Assembly: GCA_021325385.1 (NCBI GenBank)
Contig: JAJPHH010000127.1
Span: 1 to 64,000 of the forward strand
Source of the DNA: Alphaproteobacteria bacterium
GTDB lineage: Bacteria > Pseudomonadota > Alphaproteobacteria > Rhizobiales > Beijerinckiaceae
Direction of reading: 5' to 3'
DNA: 64,000 bases
In this document: piece by piece, positions 45,202 through 54,014 of the stretch
How the letters are laid out: every line of letters starts with the position of its first letter
Position numbering within the stretch: position 1 is the first letter of the stretch
Made by a program: the position numbers and the translations under genes
Notes under the pieces: generated by a model
Database searches by the model: none
What the model was told of the DNA's origin: nothing
What the model saw: the letters and a program-made list of their open reading frames with translations, nothing else

Positions 45202-46038
45202 TTGAGCTCGACGGCCGGCCGGCCGGTCGCAATTGGCGGCGTCGGCGGCAGCGGCACTCGGATCGTCGCCAAGGCGCTTTCCTTGCTCGGCTACTTCATT
45301 GGCGACGATCTCAACGAGCCGCTCGACAACCTCTGGTTCACGCTGCTGTTCAAGCGCCGCTCCGTTCTTGTCGAGCCGGACTCCCGATTCGAACGACTGC
45401 TGAGGCTCTTTATCGGCCGAATGTCTGGTGCGATCGAACTCGCGCCGAAAGACCTGGATTTGATCTTTGATTTGGCGCGGCAAGATCGCATCCAGCATTC
45501 GTCGGCTTGGCTGCTCGAACGGGCGCAATCTTTTTGTCACGGACGAACCGCAAAAGAACCCGATCAGCCTTGGGGCTGGAAAGAGCCAAACACGCATGTC
45601 GTCATTGAACGGATGCGTCATTTTGAGCGCGAGCTCCGTTACATCCACCTCGTGAGGCATCCGCTCGAAATGGTCACGAGCGCGAACCAGAATCAGCCCA
45701 ACTTATGGGGCCCCATTTTTCTGGACGGACAAGCGGAGAGCACGCCAAAGCTCGCCTTGTCGTATTGGTGCGCCGCCCACCGTCGCATCGACAATTTCAT
45801 GAGCCGCAATCCAGGCGCCACACTGATGGTGGACTACCATCGCCTTTGCTCGACGCCCGAGCAGCATCTGGCGCAAATTGCGGAATTCTTGGGCGCTGAA
45901 GCTTCGGAATCCTCGTTGCAGAAATTTCGCGACTTTGTGAGCCGGCCGGGCGACGTGCGCCGGTTTGACGGGATTGATCTCGGAGCTTTCGACCGCGGCG
46001 ACCTGGAATATGTCAAGAAACTTGGTTACGAGACGTAG
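45202..46038 (+). CDS. Sulfotransferase-family protein
   Basis: This is a 278-residue protein. RPVAIGGVGGSGTRIVAKALSLLG at residues 7-30 is the P-loop (5'-phosphosulfate) region, and LRYIHLVRHPLEMVTSANQ is the 3'-phosphate loop with the conserved R and S/T positions. Together they indicate the sulfotransferase fold. WGWKEPNTHVV is typical of bacterial members. The start is TTG 45202, 24 nt after the beta-helix stop; no better start lies in frame downstream before the P-loop. It shares direction with the beta-helix gene. Substrate may be a surface glycan; PAPS synthesis genes are not in the window. Confidence 0.8.
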   Translation: MSSTAGRPVAIGGVGGSGTRIVAKALSLLGYFIGDDLNEPLDNLWFTLLFKRRSVLVEPDSRFERLLRLFIGRMSGAIELAPKDLDLIFDLARQDRIQHSSAWLLERAQSFCHGRTAKEPDQPWGWKEPNTHVVIERMRHFERELRYIHLVRHPLEMVTSANQNQPNLWGPIFLDGQAESTPKLALSYWCAAHRRIDNFMSRNPGATLMVDYHRLCSTPEQHLAQIAEFLGAEASESSLQKFRDFVSRPGDVRRFDGIDLGAFDRGDLEYVKKLGYET

Positions 46039-46145
46039 CTGCGGCGGGCGGACCGAGGCGCGGCTTTCAGTGTTCTCGCGGCAATTCAGCGGGTATGATC
46101 GGGCGACCGTCGCGACGAAGCGTTTGGCGTCGAGGAGAATTGTTC

Positions 46146-46703
46146 ATGGCCGCGAAGCGAAACTCGCTGCAAAGGTTCGCTCCGACCCTTCCCTCTTCCA
46201 GTGCCGGCTCGCCGCGAGGCCGATTTATAAGCCTCGCTTTTCTGATCGCGGCGCTCTTCGGCGCGGCGCCCTCGGCCAAGGCGGCTGACCTCGCGGATTA
46301 TGCTTTCGCGCATCGCGCCCATCCGCGAACAAGCGTCGGACTTATCCAGTCGGCCGAGCTTGGCAACCCCGAGGCGCAGACCTATCTCGGCTATCTCTAT
46401 TATAAGGGACGCGGCGTGCCGCAGGATTACGCCGCCGCCGCTTATTGGCTGACCCGCGCCGCGGAGCAGGGCGAGGCGACGGCGCAGTTCATCCTGGGTT
46501 TGCTCTACGACAAGGGCCAGGGCGTCGAGGAGAGCTTCGCCAGAGCGTATTTTTGGCTCAATCTGAGCGCGGCGCATTCTGGTCCGGGCGAACGGGATTT
46601 CAGGATCCGCGTCCGCGACGCGGTCAGAAACAAGCTCATGGGGACCGAGGTCATCGAGGCGCAGCAAATGGCGTCGCAATGGCGGCCTATTCCGGAGCAA
46701 TAG
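46146..46703 (+). CDS. Secreted Sel1-repeat protein
   Basis: This is a 185-residue protein from ATG 46146, preceded by a GAGGAG ribosome site; the upstream ATG at 46095 has none. A basic N-terminus is followed by a hydrophobic signal (FISLAFLIAALFGAAPSAKA, then AD). Two Sel1-like helical repeats are at about residues 75-145: NPEAQTYLGYLYYKGRGVPQDYAAAAYW and EATAQFILGLLYDKGQGVEESFARAYFW. Sel1 repeats mediate protein contacts, often in the periplasm. It converges with the prepilin peptidase gene. No catalytic domain is present. Confidence 0.87.
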   Translation: MAAKRNSLQRFAPTLPSSSAGSPRGRFISLAFLIAALFGAAPSAKAADLADYAFAHRAHPRTSVGLIQSAELGNPEAQTYLGYLYYKGRGVPQDYAAAAYWLTRAAEQGEATAQFILGLLYDKGQGVEESFARAYFWLNLSAAHSGPGERDFRIRVRDAVRNKLMGTEVIEAQQMASQWRPIPEQ

Positions 46704-46765
46704 GTTCGCGTCGCAGCACTTCGCCAGGCGAGCGCGCCGTCGCCGCCGCCGACCGTCAATGCGTC

Positions 46766-47383
46766 TCAACCGATATAGCCGAGCGCTTCGAGGAGCCAGC
46801 AAAGCCAAATCGCAGGGGCGAGAAACGCGCCGAAGGGTATTTTGACCGTCGGGCGGAAGGCGCGGGCTTTCATTCTCTGTCGCGCGGCGAAGACGCCCAG
46901 CGCGGAAAGCGCCGCAATCTCGATGGCGATCGAAAAGCCTGACCAGCTCAGCCAAAGGCCGGCGACGCCGGCGAGCTTGACGTCGCCGAGACCGATCCCC
47001 TCCCGCCCGCGCAGCCTCTGGTAAATCCAGCGAAACGCAAAAAAGACCGCCGCGGCAGCGAGGGCGCGAATGGCGGCGTCGAGCAGGAGGCCGAATCTGT
47101 CGTCAGGCGGCGCGAACGCGACGACCACGAAGCCGACCAACAAAGCGAGGATGGTCAGTTCGTCCGGGATGCGGAAGCGCCGCCAATCGGCGATCGCGAT
47201 CGCCGTCATCAGCAGGGCGAGCGCGCCGCCGCCGAGACCCTCCAGCCCCGGCGAGGCGATGAGGCTTGCGCCAAAAGCGCCGCAAGCCGCCAATCCGACC
47301 GCCATGGAGCGCGCGCCGCGCCAGGAGAACAGCGCGCGCGGCTCGACAATCTCGACAATCCGCCGACCGACGGCGATTCTCAT
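46766..47383 (-). CDS. gspO: Prepilin peptidase (A24 family), GspO-type
   Basis: This is a 205-residue membrane protein with about six spans. The two catalytic aspartates of A24 peptidases are Asp66 (AIADWRRFRIPDE) and Asp134 (GLGDVKL, the GxGD motif). The N-terminal zinc/methyltransferase domain of full-length PilD/GspO is absent, so it resembles the short CpaA/TadV type. ATG 47383 overlaps the gspD stop (ATGA), which strongly links it to type II secretion. It would cleave the leader of the pseudopilins encoded at 52717-55662. Confidence 0.9.
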   Translation of the reverse strand: MRIAVGRRIVEIVEPRALFSWRGARSMAVGLAACGAFGASLIASPGLEGLGGGALALLMTAIAIADWRRFRIPDELTILALLVGFVVVAFAPPDDRFGLLLDAAIRALAAAAVFFAFRWIYQRLRGREGIGLGDVKLAGVAGLWLSWSGFSIAIEIAALSALGVFAARQRMKARAFRPTVKIPFGAFLAPAIWLCWLLEALGYIG

Positions 47384-49632
47384 TGAGCGCCCGGCCTGAC
47401 GCCGATATTGAGCGCATTCGGCAAGTTCACCGCGCCGATCGTGCCGCCGCGCATCTTGGACCGCAATTCTTCGGCGACCCTCGACGCATCGACGCTGTCA
47501 CGAATGATTTGCGGGCGGATGAAGATGATGAGCTCTGTTCGTTGCGTCGATTTGCCCGAGGTCGAGAACGCAGCGCCAAGATAGGGGATTTGGTCCAGGA
47601 CCGGAACGCCCGATCGCGAATTGTTCTGCGTGTCGCTGACCAATCCTGCCAGCAGCACCGTTTGTGAGTTCGCGACCGATATTTCGCTCTTGACTTTGCG
47701 TTGCGATATTGTCGGCGTCAGATTCACCGAATTGCCGGTGCTCGGCGGAGCGCTGCTGATCTCTTGCTCGATATCGAGCAACACATTGCCGTTCGAATTC
47801 ACATGCGGCGTGACATGCAGAATGATGCCGGTGTTCACGTAATCGATCGTATTGACGACGGTGTTATTGGAGCTGAGCACCGTCGCCGCGCCGGTCGAGA
47901 CCGGCACCTGATCGCCCACCTCCAGCGAAGCAGATTCGTTGTCGACGACGACCAATGACGGATTGGAAAGAATTTTAACGTCGGTCAGGCTGTGCAAGGC
48001 GTTGATGATCGCGTGGGGCGTCGTCTGGCTTCCGACGATCACGTTGAACCCGGGCAGCGTCGGCGAGATCGGCTCGCCGCCCGCCGAATTGATCACCGAT
48101 CCGAACTTATGAGACAGGAAGAACTGCACCCCGTAGCTCAGATTGTCGTTCAGCGTCACTTCCGCGATCGTGACGTCGATCGCGACCTGAGCCTGCGGCC
48201 GATCCATCTGATTGAGCGCGTTTTCGATGATGCGGTAATTATCCGCATCCGCGTAGATAAGGATCGTATTGTTCTTCGTATCGGCGGTGATTCTCACGCC
48301 CGGCAGCGCCCCTCCCCCGGTTGCGCCGCCGGTTAAGCTCAGAGTCGCGCTGGCGGTCGCGGCGTTCGCGTTGGCGCCTTCAGCGGCGGCGGCGCCAGTG
48401 GTCGGCATCGCCGATGCGGCCATCGCCGCCCCCGGCGCGCCTCTCGAGCCGGCTGCGCCGGAGGAAGATGGGTTCGCCGACAACCGATCGAGCGCGCTGA
48501 GCGTCTTGCTCCCTGAAGTCGGGGCGATTTCATTCCCGGCGGATGATCCGTTTCCGCCCAAGAACATCTGATTGAGCAATTGCGCGAGTTCTTTGGCGTC
48601 TCCGTATCTCACATGATAGACTTTCACGCCGACGCTCGACAAAGAGGATGAATCGAGGCGCGCGATCCACATCGCCGCGGTCCTCAGCAGATCCGGTCTG
48701 GCGGTGACCGCCAAAACCGCGTTCTGCCGCGCGATGCTCTGCAGCTTGACGAGGTTATGGTTCATGCCCGTCTCGCCCGAATCCATAATTTTCTCAAGCT
48801 CGGCGATGACGGGCTCGGGCGTGCTGTTGTGGATCGGATAAATGCCGACCGATTGGCCGCGCATCCAATCGACGTCAAAGTTACGTACTGTGTCGATCAC
48901 CGCCTGACGATCGCTTCCGCTGCCCTGCGCCAAGAGAAGCTGGCCTGTCGGGTCGGTGCGAAGAACGCCCGGCTTCACGGCGAAGCCTTCGAGAAGTTTC
49001 GCCAAGGTCGCGCCGGAGACGTATCGAAGCGGAATCACTGTGGTTCCGAAGCCCGGCTCGACGCCGCCGTCGCGATCGGCCCGATCGACGCCGCCGAGCG
49101 CGCCCTCCCCGATAGGGACGATCCGATAATCCGCTTTGTCGTGCAGCAAGGCCAAATTGTTGGCCCGCAACGCGCTCTCCAGGACGAACAGCATATCCTT
49201 CTTGGCGATCGGTCGGCCGGAGGACAGGCTGATTGTCCCCTGAGCGCGCGGATCAATCATGTAGCCGACGCCCAGAATGTCGCCGAGGACAACCTTGGCG
49301 ACGTTCGTCACCGGGGCGTTTTCGAAATTCAGCGTAAATCCGTCCTTGCCGTCGTCTCCCATTTCCTTGGTGACGCCGGGCGGCGGGTCCGGCGCCGGAG
49401 ATACGCCAAAGTAAGACCGCGCCTGGTTCGATTTCGAACCCGGATCCGGCTCCCTGACGAGCTGCGGCGCGCGCGGCTGCAAATCCGCTGACCTGATGAC
49501 GTCAACGGCGTTTTGCGGCTCGTCTTTGCGTTGATCCAGCCAAACGGCGTTGCAAGCGCTCAGTGCTGCTGCGACCGCCACGGCAACTGCGCCCCAAACA
49601 GCTACGCGAAGGCATTTGACGCCGATGGGCAA
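47380..49632 (-). CDS. gspD: Type II secretion secretin, lipoprotein type
   Basis: This is a 750-residue protein. The N-terminus ends in the lipobox LSAC with Cys27, so it is a predicted lipoprotein. N0/N1-N3 domains span about 95-480, with the NFENAPVTNVAKVVLGDILG opening, VIPLRYVSGATLAKLL and VKVYHVRYGDAKELAQLL. A Ser/Gly/Ala-rich insert lies at about 375-440. The secretin pore is at 480-725 (VAIDVTIAEVTLND, ILSNPSLVVVDNESASLEVGDQVPV, VNTIDYVNTGIILHVTPHV, VPVLDQIPYLGAAFS). It forms the outer-membrane channel. A lipidated secretin recalls HxcQ of Pseudomonas, which needs no separate pilotin; none is seen here. Confidence 0.95.
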   Translation of the reverse strand: MPIGVKCLRVAVWGAVAVAVAAALSACNAVWLDQRKDEPQNAVDVIRSADLQPRAPQLVREPDPGSKSNQARSYFGVSPAPDPPPGVTKEMGDDGKDGFTLNFENAPVTNVAKVVLGDILGVGYMIDPRAQGTISLSSGRPIAKKDMLFVLESALRANNLALLHDKADYRIVPIGEGALGGVDRADRDGGVEPGFGTTVIPLRYVSGATLAKLLEGFAVKPGVLRTDPTGQLLLAQGSGSDRQAVIDTVRNFDVDWMRGQSVGIYPIHNSTPEPVIAELEKIMDSGETGMNHNLVKLQSIARQNAVLAVTARPDLLRTAAMWIARLDSSSLSSVGVKVYHVRYGDAKELAQLLNQMFLGGNGSSAGNEIAPTSGSKTLSALDRLSANPSSSGAAGSRGAPGAAMAASAMPTTGAAAAEGANANAATASATLSLTGGATGGGALPGVRITADTKNNTILIYADADNYRIIENALNQMDRPQAQVAIDVTIAEVTLNDNLSYGVQFFLSHKFGSVINSAGGEPISPTLPGFNVIVGSQTTPHAIINALHSLTDVKILSNPSLVVVDNESASLEVGDQVPVSTGAATVLSSNNTVVNTIDYVNTGIILHVTPHVNSNGNVLLDIEQEISSAPPSTGNSVNLTPTISQRKVKSEISVANSQTVLLAGLVSDTQNNSRSGVPVLDQIPYLGAAFSTSGKSTQRTELIIFIRPQIIRDSVDASRVAEELRSKMRGGTIGAVNLPNALNIGVRPGAQ

Positions 49633-49783
49633 AGGTGTCCATCCGGAACAGAATTCAAACTTGAAGAGGCCTCAAAAAGTCATTAAAACTCAGGACAGTC
49701 AAGCAAAAAGCAACGTTAAGAACAGGCGCTGCTCCTCGCCGACAGCCGAATTCATTGGCGGAAATGTTGTTTCGGACGTTGCA
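49633..49783. promoter_or_regulatory. Divergent region between gspD and gspE
   Basis: A 151-nt, comparatively AT-rich stretch between the leftward gspD-gspO and the rightward gspE operon. It should carry promoters for both halves of the secretion system. No specific regulator site is recognised. Confidence 0.4.
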
Positions 49784-51475
49784 ATGAGCATCGATCTTAC
49801 GACGGAATTTTCGCAATACCTGGCGGCGAAGAACATTCTTGGGGATGAGTTCGGCCGGCGGCTTGCTTCAGGGGCGGAAACCACTCGAAAATTTACGCTC
49901 CGCCAATTATCCGAGGCGGCCGATCTTGCGCCGCACCAATTCGCGGACGAAGTGGCGGCCTTCTACCGCCTGCCGCGAGTCGCTTTGCCGCAAATGATGG
50001 CGGCGAAGTCTTTGACGACGCGCTTCAGCCGGCGCTTCCTCCGCGAATCCATGCTCTTTCCGTTCGAAACGGAGAATGGAAAATTCAAAATCGCGGTCGG
50101 CGATCCTGGCGACATGGCGATACGTAGAGCCGCCGAAATCGTCCTCAGCGGCTCCGTCGAGGTTGAAGTCGCGTCTTTCGAAGATATCGCGACCGTTCTC
50201 GGCGAGCGCGTCGGCGCCGACAAGGATGATCAGACGGAGGACGCCGCTCAAGAAGTCGGCGGCAGGGCCGCTGACGATATCGACAGCCTCAGAGATCTGG
50301 CGAGCGGCGCGCCGGTCGTTCGCGCCGTTAACGATCTGCTCGAACAGGCTATGGAGCTCCGCGCGAGCGACATCCACATCGAACCGTTTCGCGGCGGCCT
50401 CAGCGTCAGAATGCGTGTGGACGGCTTGCTGAGGCCGGTGCCGGCGCCGGCACAGGCGCCGCCGCCTGCGCTCATTTCGCGCATCAAAATTCTTGCCGGC
50501 CTCAACATCGCCGAGCGCCGACTGCCGCAGGACGGCGCCGCGCGTCTTCACGTCGCGCGGACGGATATCGATATCCGCGTCGCGACCATGCCGACTCAAT
50601 GGGGCGAGTCGGCTGTGATCCGACTCTTGCCGCGCGATCGCGGTTTGCTGGACATTTCCAAGCTCGGGCTCGGCCGTATCGAGGAGACGAAGCTCAGGCG
50701 ATTGCTCGATTTGCCGCATGGCATGATTGTCATTACTGGACCGACGGGCAGCGGCAAGACGACGACCCTTGCGACCATGCTTTCGGCGCTCAATGAGCCG
50801 ACGCGGAAGATTTTGACGATCGAAGATCCGGTCGAGTACGAAATTCCCGGGATCAATCAATCTCAGATCAAACCGTCGATCGGCCTCACTTTCGCCGCCG
50901 CCATGCGCGCTTTCGTCCGCCAGGATCCGGACGTGATCATGGTCGGCGAAATCCGCGACCCGGAAACGGCCAATATCGCTATTCACGCGGCGTTGACCGG
51001 CCATTTGGTCCTGACGACGCTGCACACGGAAACCTCGTCGGCGGCCATTCCTCGTCTGCTCGACCTCGGCGTCGAGGGATTTCTCCTCAAATCGACGCTT
51101 CGCGCCATCATCGCCCAACGGCTCGTGCGCGTTCTCTGCGAGCGCTGCAAGGCCGAACGACGCCTGGTCGCTGAAGATATCGCCGCCGACCCTCGGTTCG
51201 AGACTTGCGGCCTGAGCCCAGGCGACGTGATCTGGGAGCCGCGCGGCTGCGAACGCTGCGGCGGCTTCGGCTATCGCGGCCGAATCGGCGTCTTCGAGAT
51301 CCTGGAAATGTCGCGGGAAGTGCGCGACCTCATCGGATCGACCACGGATTCGAACATTTTGGACGATGTCGCAAGGCGCGGCGGCATGGCCACGATGATG
51401 GAGGACGCCATTGCGAAATGCAGGGCGGGCGTAACCTCGACCGCCGAAGTGCTGCGCGTGACCACGGTGCGGTGA
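49784..51475 (+). CDS. gspE: Type II secretion ATPase
   Basis: This is a 563-residue protein from ATG 49784 (MSIDLTTEF). The frame is open into gspD on the other strand, but that extension is non-conserved. Residues about 40-150 form the N1E/MshEN-like domain. The ATPase core has RASDIHIEPF, Walker A GPTGSGKTTT at about 319-328, Walker B DPDVIMVGEIRDPETA and HLVLTTLHTET. The zinc tetracysteine is formed by CERC (about 453) and CERC (about 493) with RGRIGVFEIL following. It powers pseudopilus assembly at the inner membrane. It is first in the rightward gsp operon, with gspF starting 5 nt after its stop. Confidence 0.96.
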   Translation: MSIDLTTEFSQYLAAKNILGDEFGRRLASGAETTRKFTLRQLSEAADLAPHQFADEVAAFYRLPRVALPQMMAAKSLTTRFSRRFLRESMLFPFETENGKFKIAVGDPGDMAIRRAAEIVLSGSVEVEVASFEDIATVLGERVGADKDDQTEDAAQEVGGRAADDIDSLRDLASGAPVVRAVNDLLEQAMELRASDIHIEPFRGGLSVRMRVDGLLRPVPAPAQAPPPALISRIKILAGLNIAERRLPQDGAARLHVARTDIDIRVATMPTQWGESAVIRLLPRDRGLLDISKLGLGRIEETKLRRLLDLPHGMIVITGPTGSGKTTTLATMLSALNEPTRKILTIEDPVEYEIPGINQSQIKPSIGLTFAAAMRAFVRQDPDVIMVGEIRDPETANIAIHAALTGHLVLTTLHTETSSAAIPRLLDLGVEGFLLKSTLRAIIAQRLVRVLCERCKAERRLVAEDIAADPRFETCGLSPGDVIWEPRGCERCGGFGYRGRIGVFEILEMSREVRDLIGSTTDSNILDDVARRGGMATMMEDAIAKCRAGVTSTAEVLRVTTVR

Positions 51476-51479
51476 CGGA

Positions 51480-52697
51480 ATGCCGACATTCCGATATCGC
51501 GCGATGACGCAAGTCGGCGAGATCGTGAGCGGCTCGCTGGTCGCGCCGAGCTCGACCGAGGTGACGCACCGCATCGAATATCTCGGCCTCATTCCGATCG
51601 AGGCGGTGACCGAGCAAAGCGAGACGGAGGTCAAGCGGCGCGCTCAATTCGCGCTCTTTTCGAAGCCGCGCGAAGAGGATGTCACGATTTTCACCGGCGA
51701 CCTGGCGCTGCTGCTCAGGACCGGCGCGCGCATCAACGAAGCGCTCGAACTCTTAAGCACGGACGCCAATATTGGCCGCATGCGGCCGACTGTTTCGGGC
51801 CTGGCCGCGGCGATCCTGTCGGGAGAAAGCTTCGCGGAAGCCGTTTCGCGCTTTCCCGCCGTGTTTCCGCCGATCTATGCGGTGCTGGTCAAGGTCGGCG
51901 AAAGCTCCGGCACGCTCGCGCCGATTTTGGAGGCGCTCAGCGCCGAGCGACAACGCTCAGAAGCGATGCGCCGGCGCTTGAGCGACGCGCTTCGCTATCC
52001 CGCTTTCCTGCTCTTCGCCGCCGGCGCCGTTCTCATCTTCTTCCTAACGGTGGTCTTACCCCAATTCGCCAATGTATTTCGCGATTTCAACGCGAAGCTC
52101 GATCCGGTTCTCGTCACCTTTCTCAACCTGTCGGACTTTTTCAGGAGCCACGGCCAAACTCTTGGCGCTTTCAGCCTCGTCCTGATTATCGGCGTCTGGC
52201 TTCTTTCTCGCCGACCGTCCATGCGCGGCGCGGTCATCGGCAGCCTCTCGCGTTTGCCTGTGGTGAGCCCGGTCATCAATTACCATCGCACCGCGTTGTT
52301 CTGTCGCAATCTCGGCTTGCTGTTGTCGAGCGGCGTGACGTTGACCGCCAGCCTGCGCATTCTCGCCGACATGATGGCCGCTTCCGGCGCGGCGATGGCA
52401 TGGAGCCGGATCGTCGACAAGGTGCGCCATGGCGGCAAGCTTTCGGAGGCGCTTTCGCTCGATCAGGCCTTGCCGCAATTAGCCGTTCGCACGCTTCGCC
52501 TCGGCGAAGAATCCGGTCAATTGCCGGTTCTCGCCGGCCGGGTGGCCGATTTTTATGAAGCCAAACTTCAGCGCAGTCTCGACCGCATAACCGGCATTGT
52601 CGGGCCGCTCGCCATCGTCGTCATCAGCGTGATCGTCGGCGGGTTGATTGTGTCAGTCATGACCGCCCTGCTATCGGTCAACCAAGTCGTCGGCTAA
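51480..52697 (+). CDS. gspF: Type II secretion inner-membrane platform protein
   Basis: This is a 405-residue protein. The N-terminal MPTFRYRAMTQVGEIVSGSL is typical of GspF/PilC. Two repeated cytoplasmic T2SSF helical domains occur (FTGDLALLLRTGARINEALELL and FCRNLGLLLSSGVTLTASLRIL), each followed by GESSG/GEESGQL signatures. Three membrane spans lie at about 175-200, 225-245 and 372-395. It is the platform linking GspE to the growing pseudopilus. It sits between gspE and gspG with short gaps. Confidence 0.96.
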   Translation: MPTFRYRAMTQVGEIVSGSLVAPSSTEVTHRIEYLGLIPIEAVTEQSETEVKRRAQFALFSKPREEDVTIFTGDLALLLRTGARINEALELLSTDANIGRMRPTVSGLAAAILSGESFAEAVSRFPAVFPPIYAVLVKVGESSGTLAPILEALSAERQRSEAMRRRLSDALRYPAFLLFAAGAVLIFFLTVVLPQFANVFRDFNAKLDPVLVTFLNLSDFFRSHGQTLGAFSLVLIIGVWLLSRRPSMRGAVIGSLSRLPVVSPVINYHRTALFCRNLGLLLSSGVTLTASLRILADMMAASGAAMAWSRIVDKVRHGGKLSEALSLDQALPQLAVRTLRLGEESGQLPVLAGRVADFYEAKLQRSLDRITGIVGPLAIVVISVIVGGLIVSVMTALLSVNQVVG

Positions 52698-52716
52698 GCC
52701 TTTAAGGGAGCGTAAG

Positions 52717-53163
52717 ATGAAAGCAGCTTTGAAGACCCGCCGCAGACGAGACGGCGAAGCCGGCTTCACGCTCGTCGAAATGCTGGTCGTGATCACGATT
52801 ATCGGCCTGATCGTCGGCTTGGTGGGTCCCCGCGTGTTGAACTACCTCAGCGAATCGAAAGTGAAAGCGGCGCACATCCAAATTGAAAGCTTTTCCTCGG
52901 CGCTCGATCTCTATTATCTCGACAATGGCCGCTATCCGTCGGCGAGCGAGGGGCTCGCCGCCCTCGTGCAGCGTCCCGGGGCCTTGGAGACCTGGAACGG
53001 CCCCTATCTGAAATCGGGCGTCGTGCCGAACGATCCCTGGGGTCACCCTTACGTCTATAAAACGCCCGGCGAGCATTCGGCTTATGAAATCGACTCTTAC
53101 GGCCCGAAAGGCGAAGAAGGATCGGTCGATTCGTCGGCGATGATAAAGAGCGCGTCGCAGTAG
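52717..53163 (+). CDS. gspG: Major pseudopilin
   Basis: This is a 148-residue protein. The basic leader ends at EAG, and the cleavage site is before FTLVEMLVVITIIGLIVGLV (Glu at mature position 5). The C-terminal part has LDNGRYPSASEGLAALV, PYLKSG, VPNDPWGHPYVYKTPGEH and IDSYGPKGEEG, the conserved GspG calcium-binding loop. A GGGAG ribosome site is present. It builds the pseudopilus after cleavage by the GspO peptidase. Confidence 0.97.
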   Translation: MKAALKTRRRRDGEAGFTLVEMLVVITIIGLIVGLVGPRVLNYLSESKVKAAHIQIESFSSALDLYYLDNGRYPSASEGLAALVQRPGALETWNGPYLKSGVVPNDPWGHPYVYKTPGEHSAYEIDSYGPKGEEGSVDSSAMIKSASQ

Positions 53164-53170
53164 CGCAGCG

Positions 53171-53626
53171 ATGGCGAGGGCTGATTCCGGCGTCACGCTG
53201 CTGGAGGCGATCTGCGTCCTGGCGATCGTCGGCATGCTGGCGGCTTTGGCTTTGCCAGCGATTCCTAAAGGGACGTCGCGACCCGGTCTCGAAGCTTATG
53301 CGCTCGACGTCGCTTCGCTGCTCAAAGCCGACCGCTTCACGGCGATCCGCGACCGAGTCGTAGTCGCGACGTCGTTGGATGCGGCCGCGCAGACGATCCG
53401 CTCCGGCGTCGACGACCGTTTCGTGCAGTTGCCGCCGGACATCGGCTTCGACGCCCTGCTTCCGCAACGTTGCGGCAATCGGTCCGTGCAAGCGACAATC
53501 GATTTCTTTCCTTCGGGCATGTCTTGCGGCGGGACCATCGCGCTGTCGCGACTCGGCGCCGTTTATCAGATTCGGGTCAATTGGCTGACCGGGAGCGTCG
53601 AAGTTCTTGAGGTCGAAAAGCGATAG
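53171..53626 (+). CDS. gspH: Minor pseudopilin, GspH type
   Basis: This is a 151-residue protein. The leader MARADSG precedes VTLLEAICVLAIVGMLAALALP, a pseudopilin N-helix with the Glu5. The remainder is short, with the GspH-like ending GTIALSRLGAVYQIRVNWLTGSVEV. It starts 7 nt after gspG. Assignment to GspH rests on order between gspG and gspI and on length. Confidence 0.88.
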   Translation: MARADSGVTLLEAICVLAIVGMLAALALPAIPKGTSRPGLEAYALDVASLLKADRFTAIRDRVVVATSLDAAAQTIRSGVDDRFVQLPPDIGFDALLPQRCGNRSVQATIDFFPSGMSCGGTIALSRLGAVYQIRVNWLTGSVEVLEVEKR

Positions 53627-54014
53627 AGCGCGAAGGGGCGACTTGGGCTTCACCCTGATCGAAGCTTTGGTCGCCTTGGCCATTCTAGCCGTCGGGCTCG
53701 GCGCCATCGGGGCGTTGGGCGCCGGCAGCTTACGCTCCGGTCTCTCCTTCGAGAATCATTTCGCCGAGATCGAGACGGCGCGACGCATCCTGACGGGTCT
53801 GCCGAACCGCGACGCTCTGCGGAGCGGCGCGCAGACGGGCGTCATGGACGGCTACGATTGGCGGATCGAGGCCCGACCCTACGCGCCGCCTTTCGTCGAT
53901 CCGACTGCGCCCAACCGCTGGACGCCGCAGGTCCTTTCCCTGCGCGTGCTCTCTCCTGAGGGCTCTCTGATAGAGATCGATACGGTGCGGTTGGGCAGGA
54001 GACGGCAAAATTGA
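53607..54014 (+). CDS. gspI: Minor pseudopilin, GspI type
   Basis: This is a 135-residue protein from TTG 53607, overlapping gspH by 20 nt; the basic leader MRSKSDRARRGDLG supports the start. The N-helix is FTLIEALVALAILAVGLGAIGALG. The C-terminal half (YDWRIEARPY, LSLRVLSPEG) matches GspI. It is a tip-complex pseudopilin together with GspJ and GspK. Its stop overlaps the gspJ start (TTGA). Confidence 0.9.
   Translation: MRSKSDRARRGDLGFTLIEALVALAILAVGLGAIGALGAGSLRSGLSFENHFAEIETARRILTGLPNRDALRSGAQTGVMDGYDWRIEARPYAPPFVDPTAPNRWTPQVLSLRVLSPEGSLIEIDTVRLGRRRQN

Noticed and set aside
49907-51634. 575-codon open frame on the minus strand
   Set aside because: Exact antisense of gspE and the start of gspF; low-complexity, no domain, no ribosome site.
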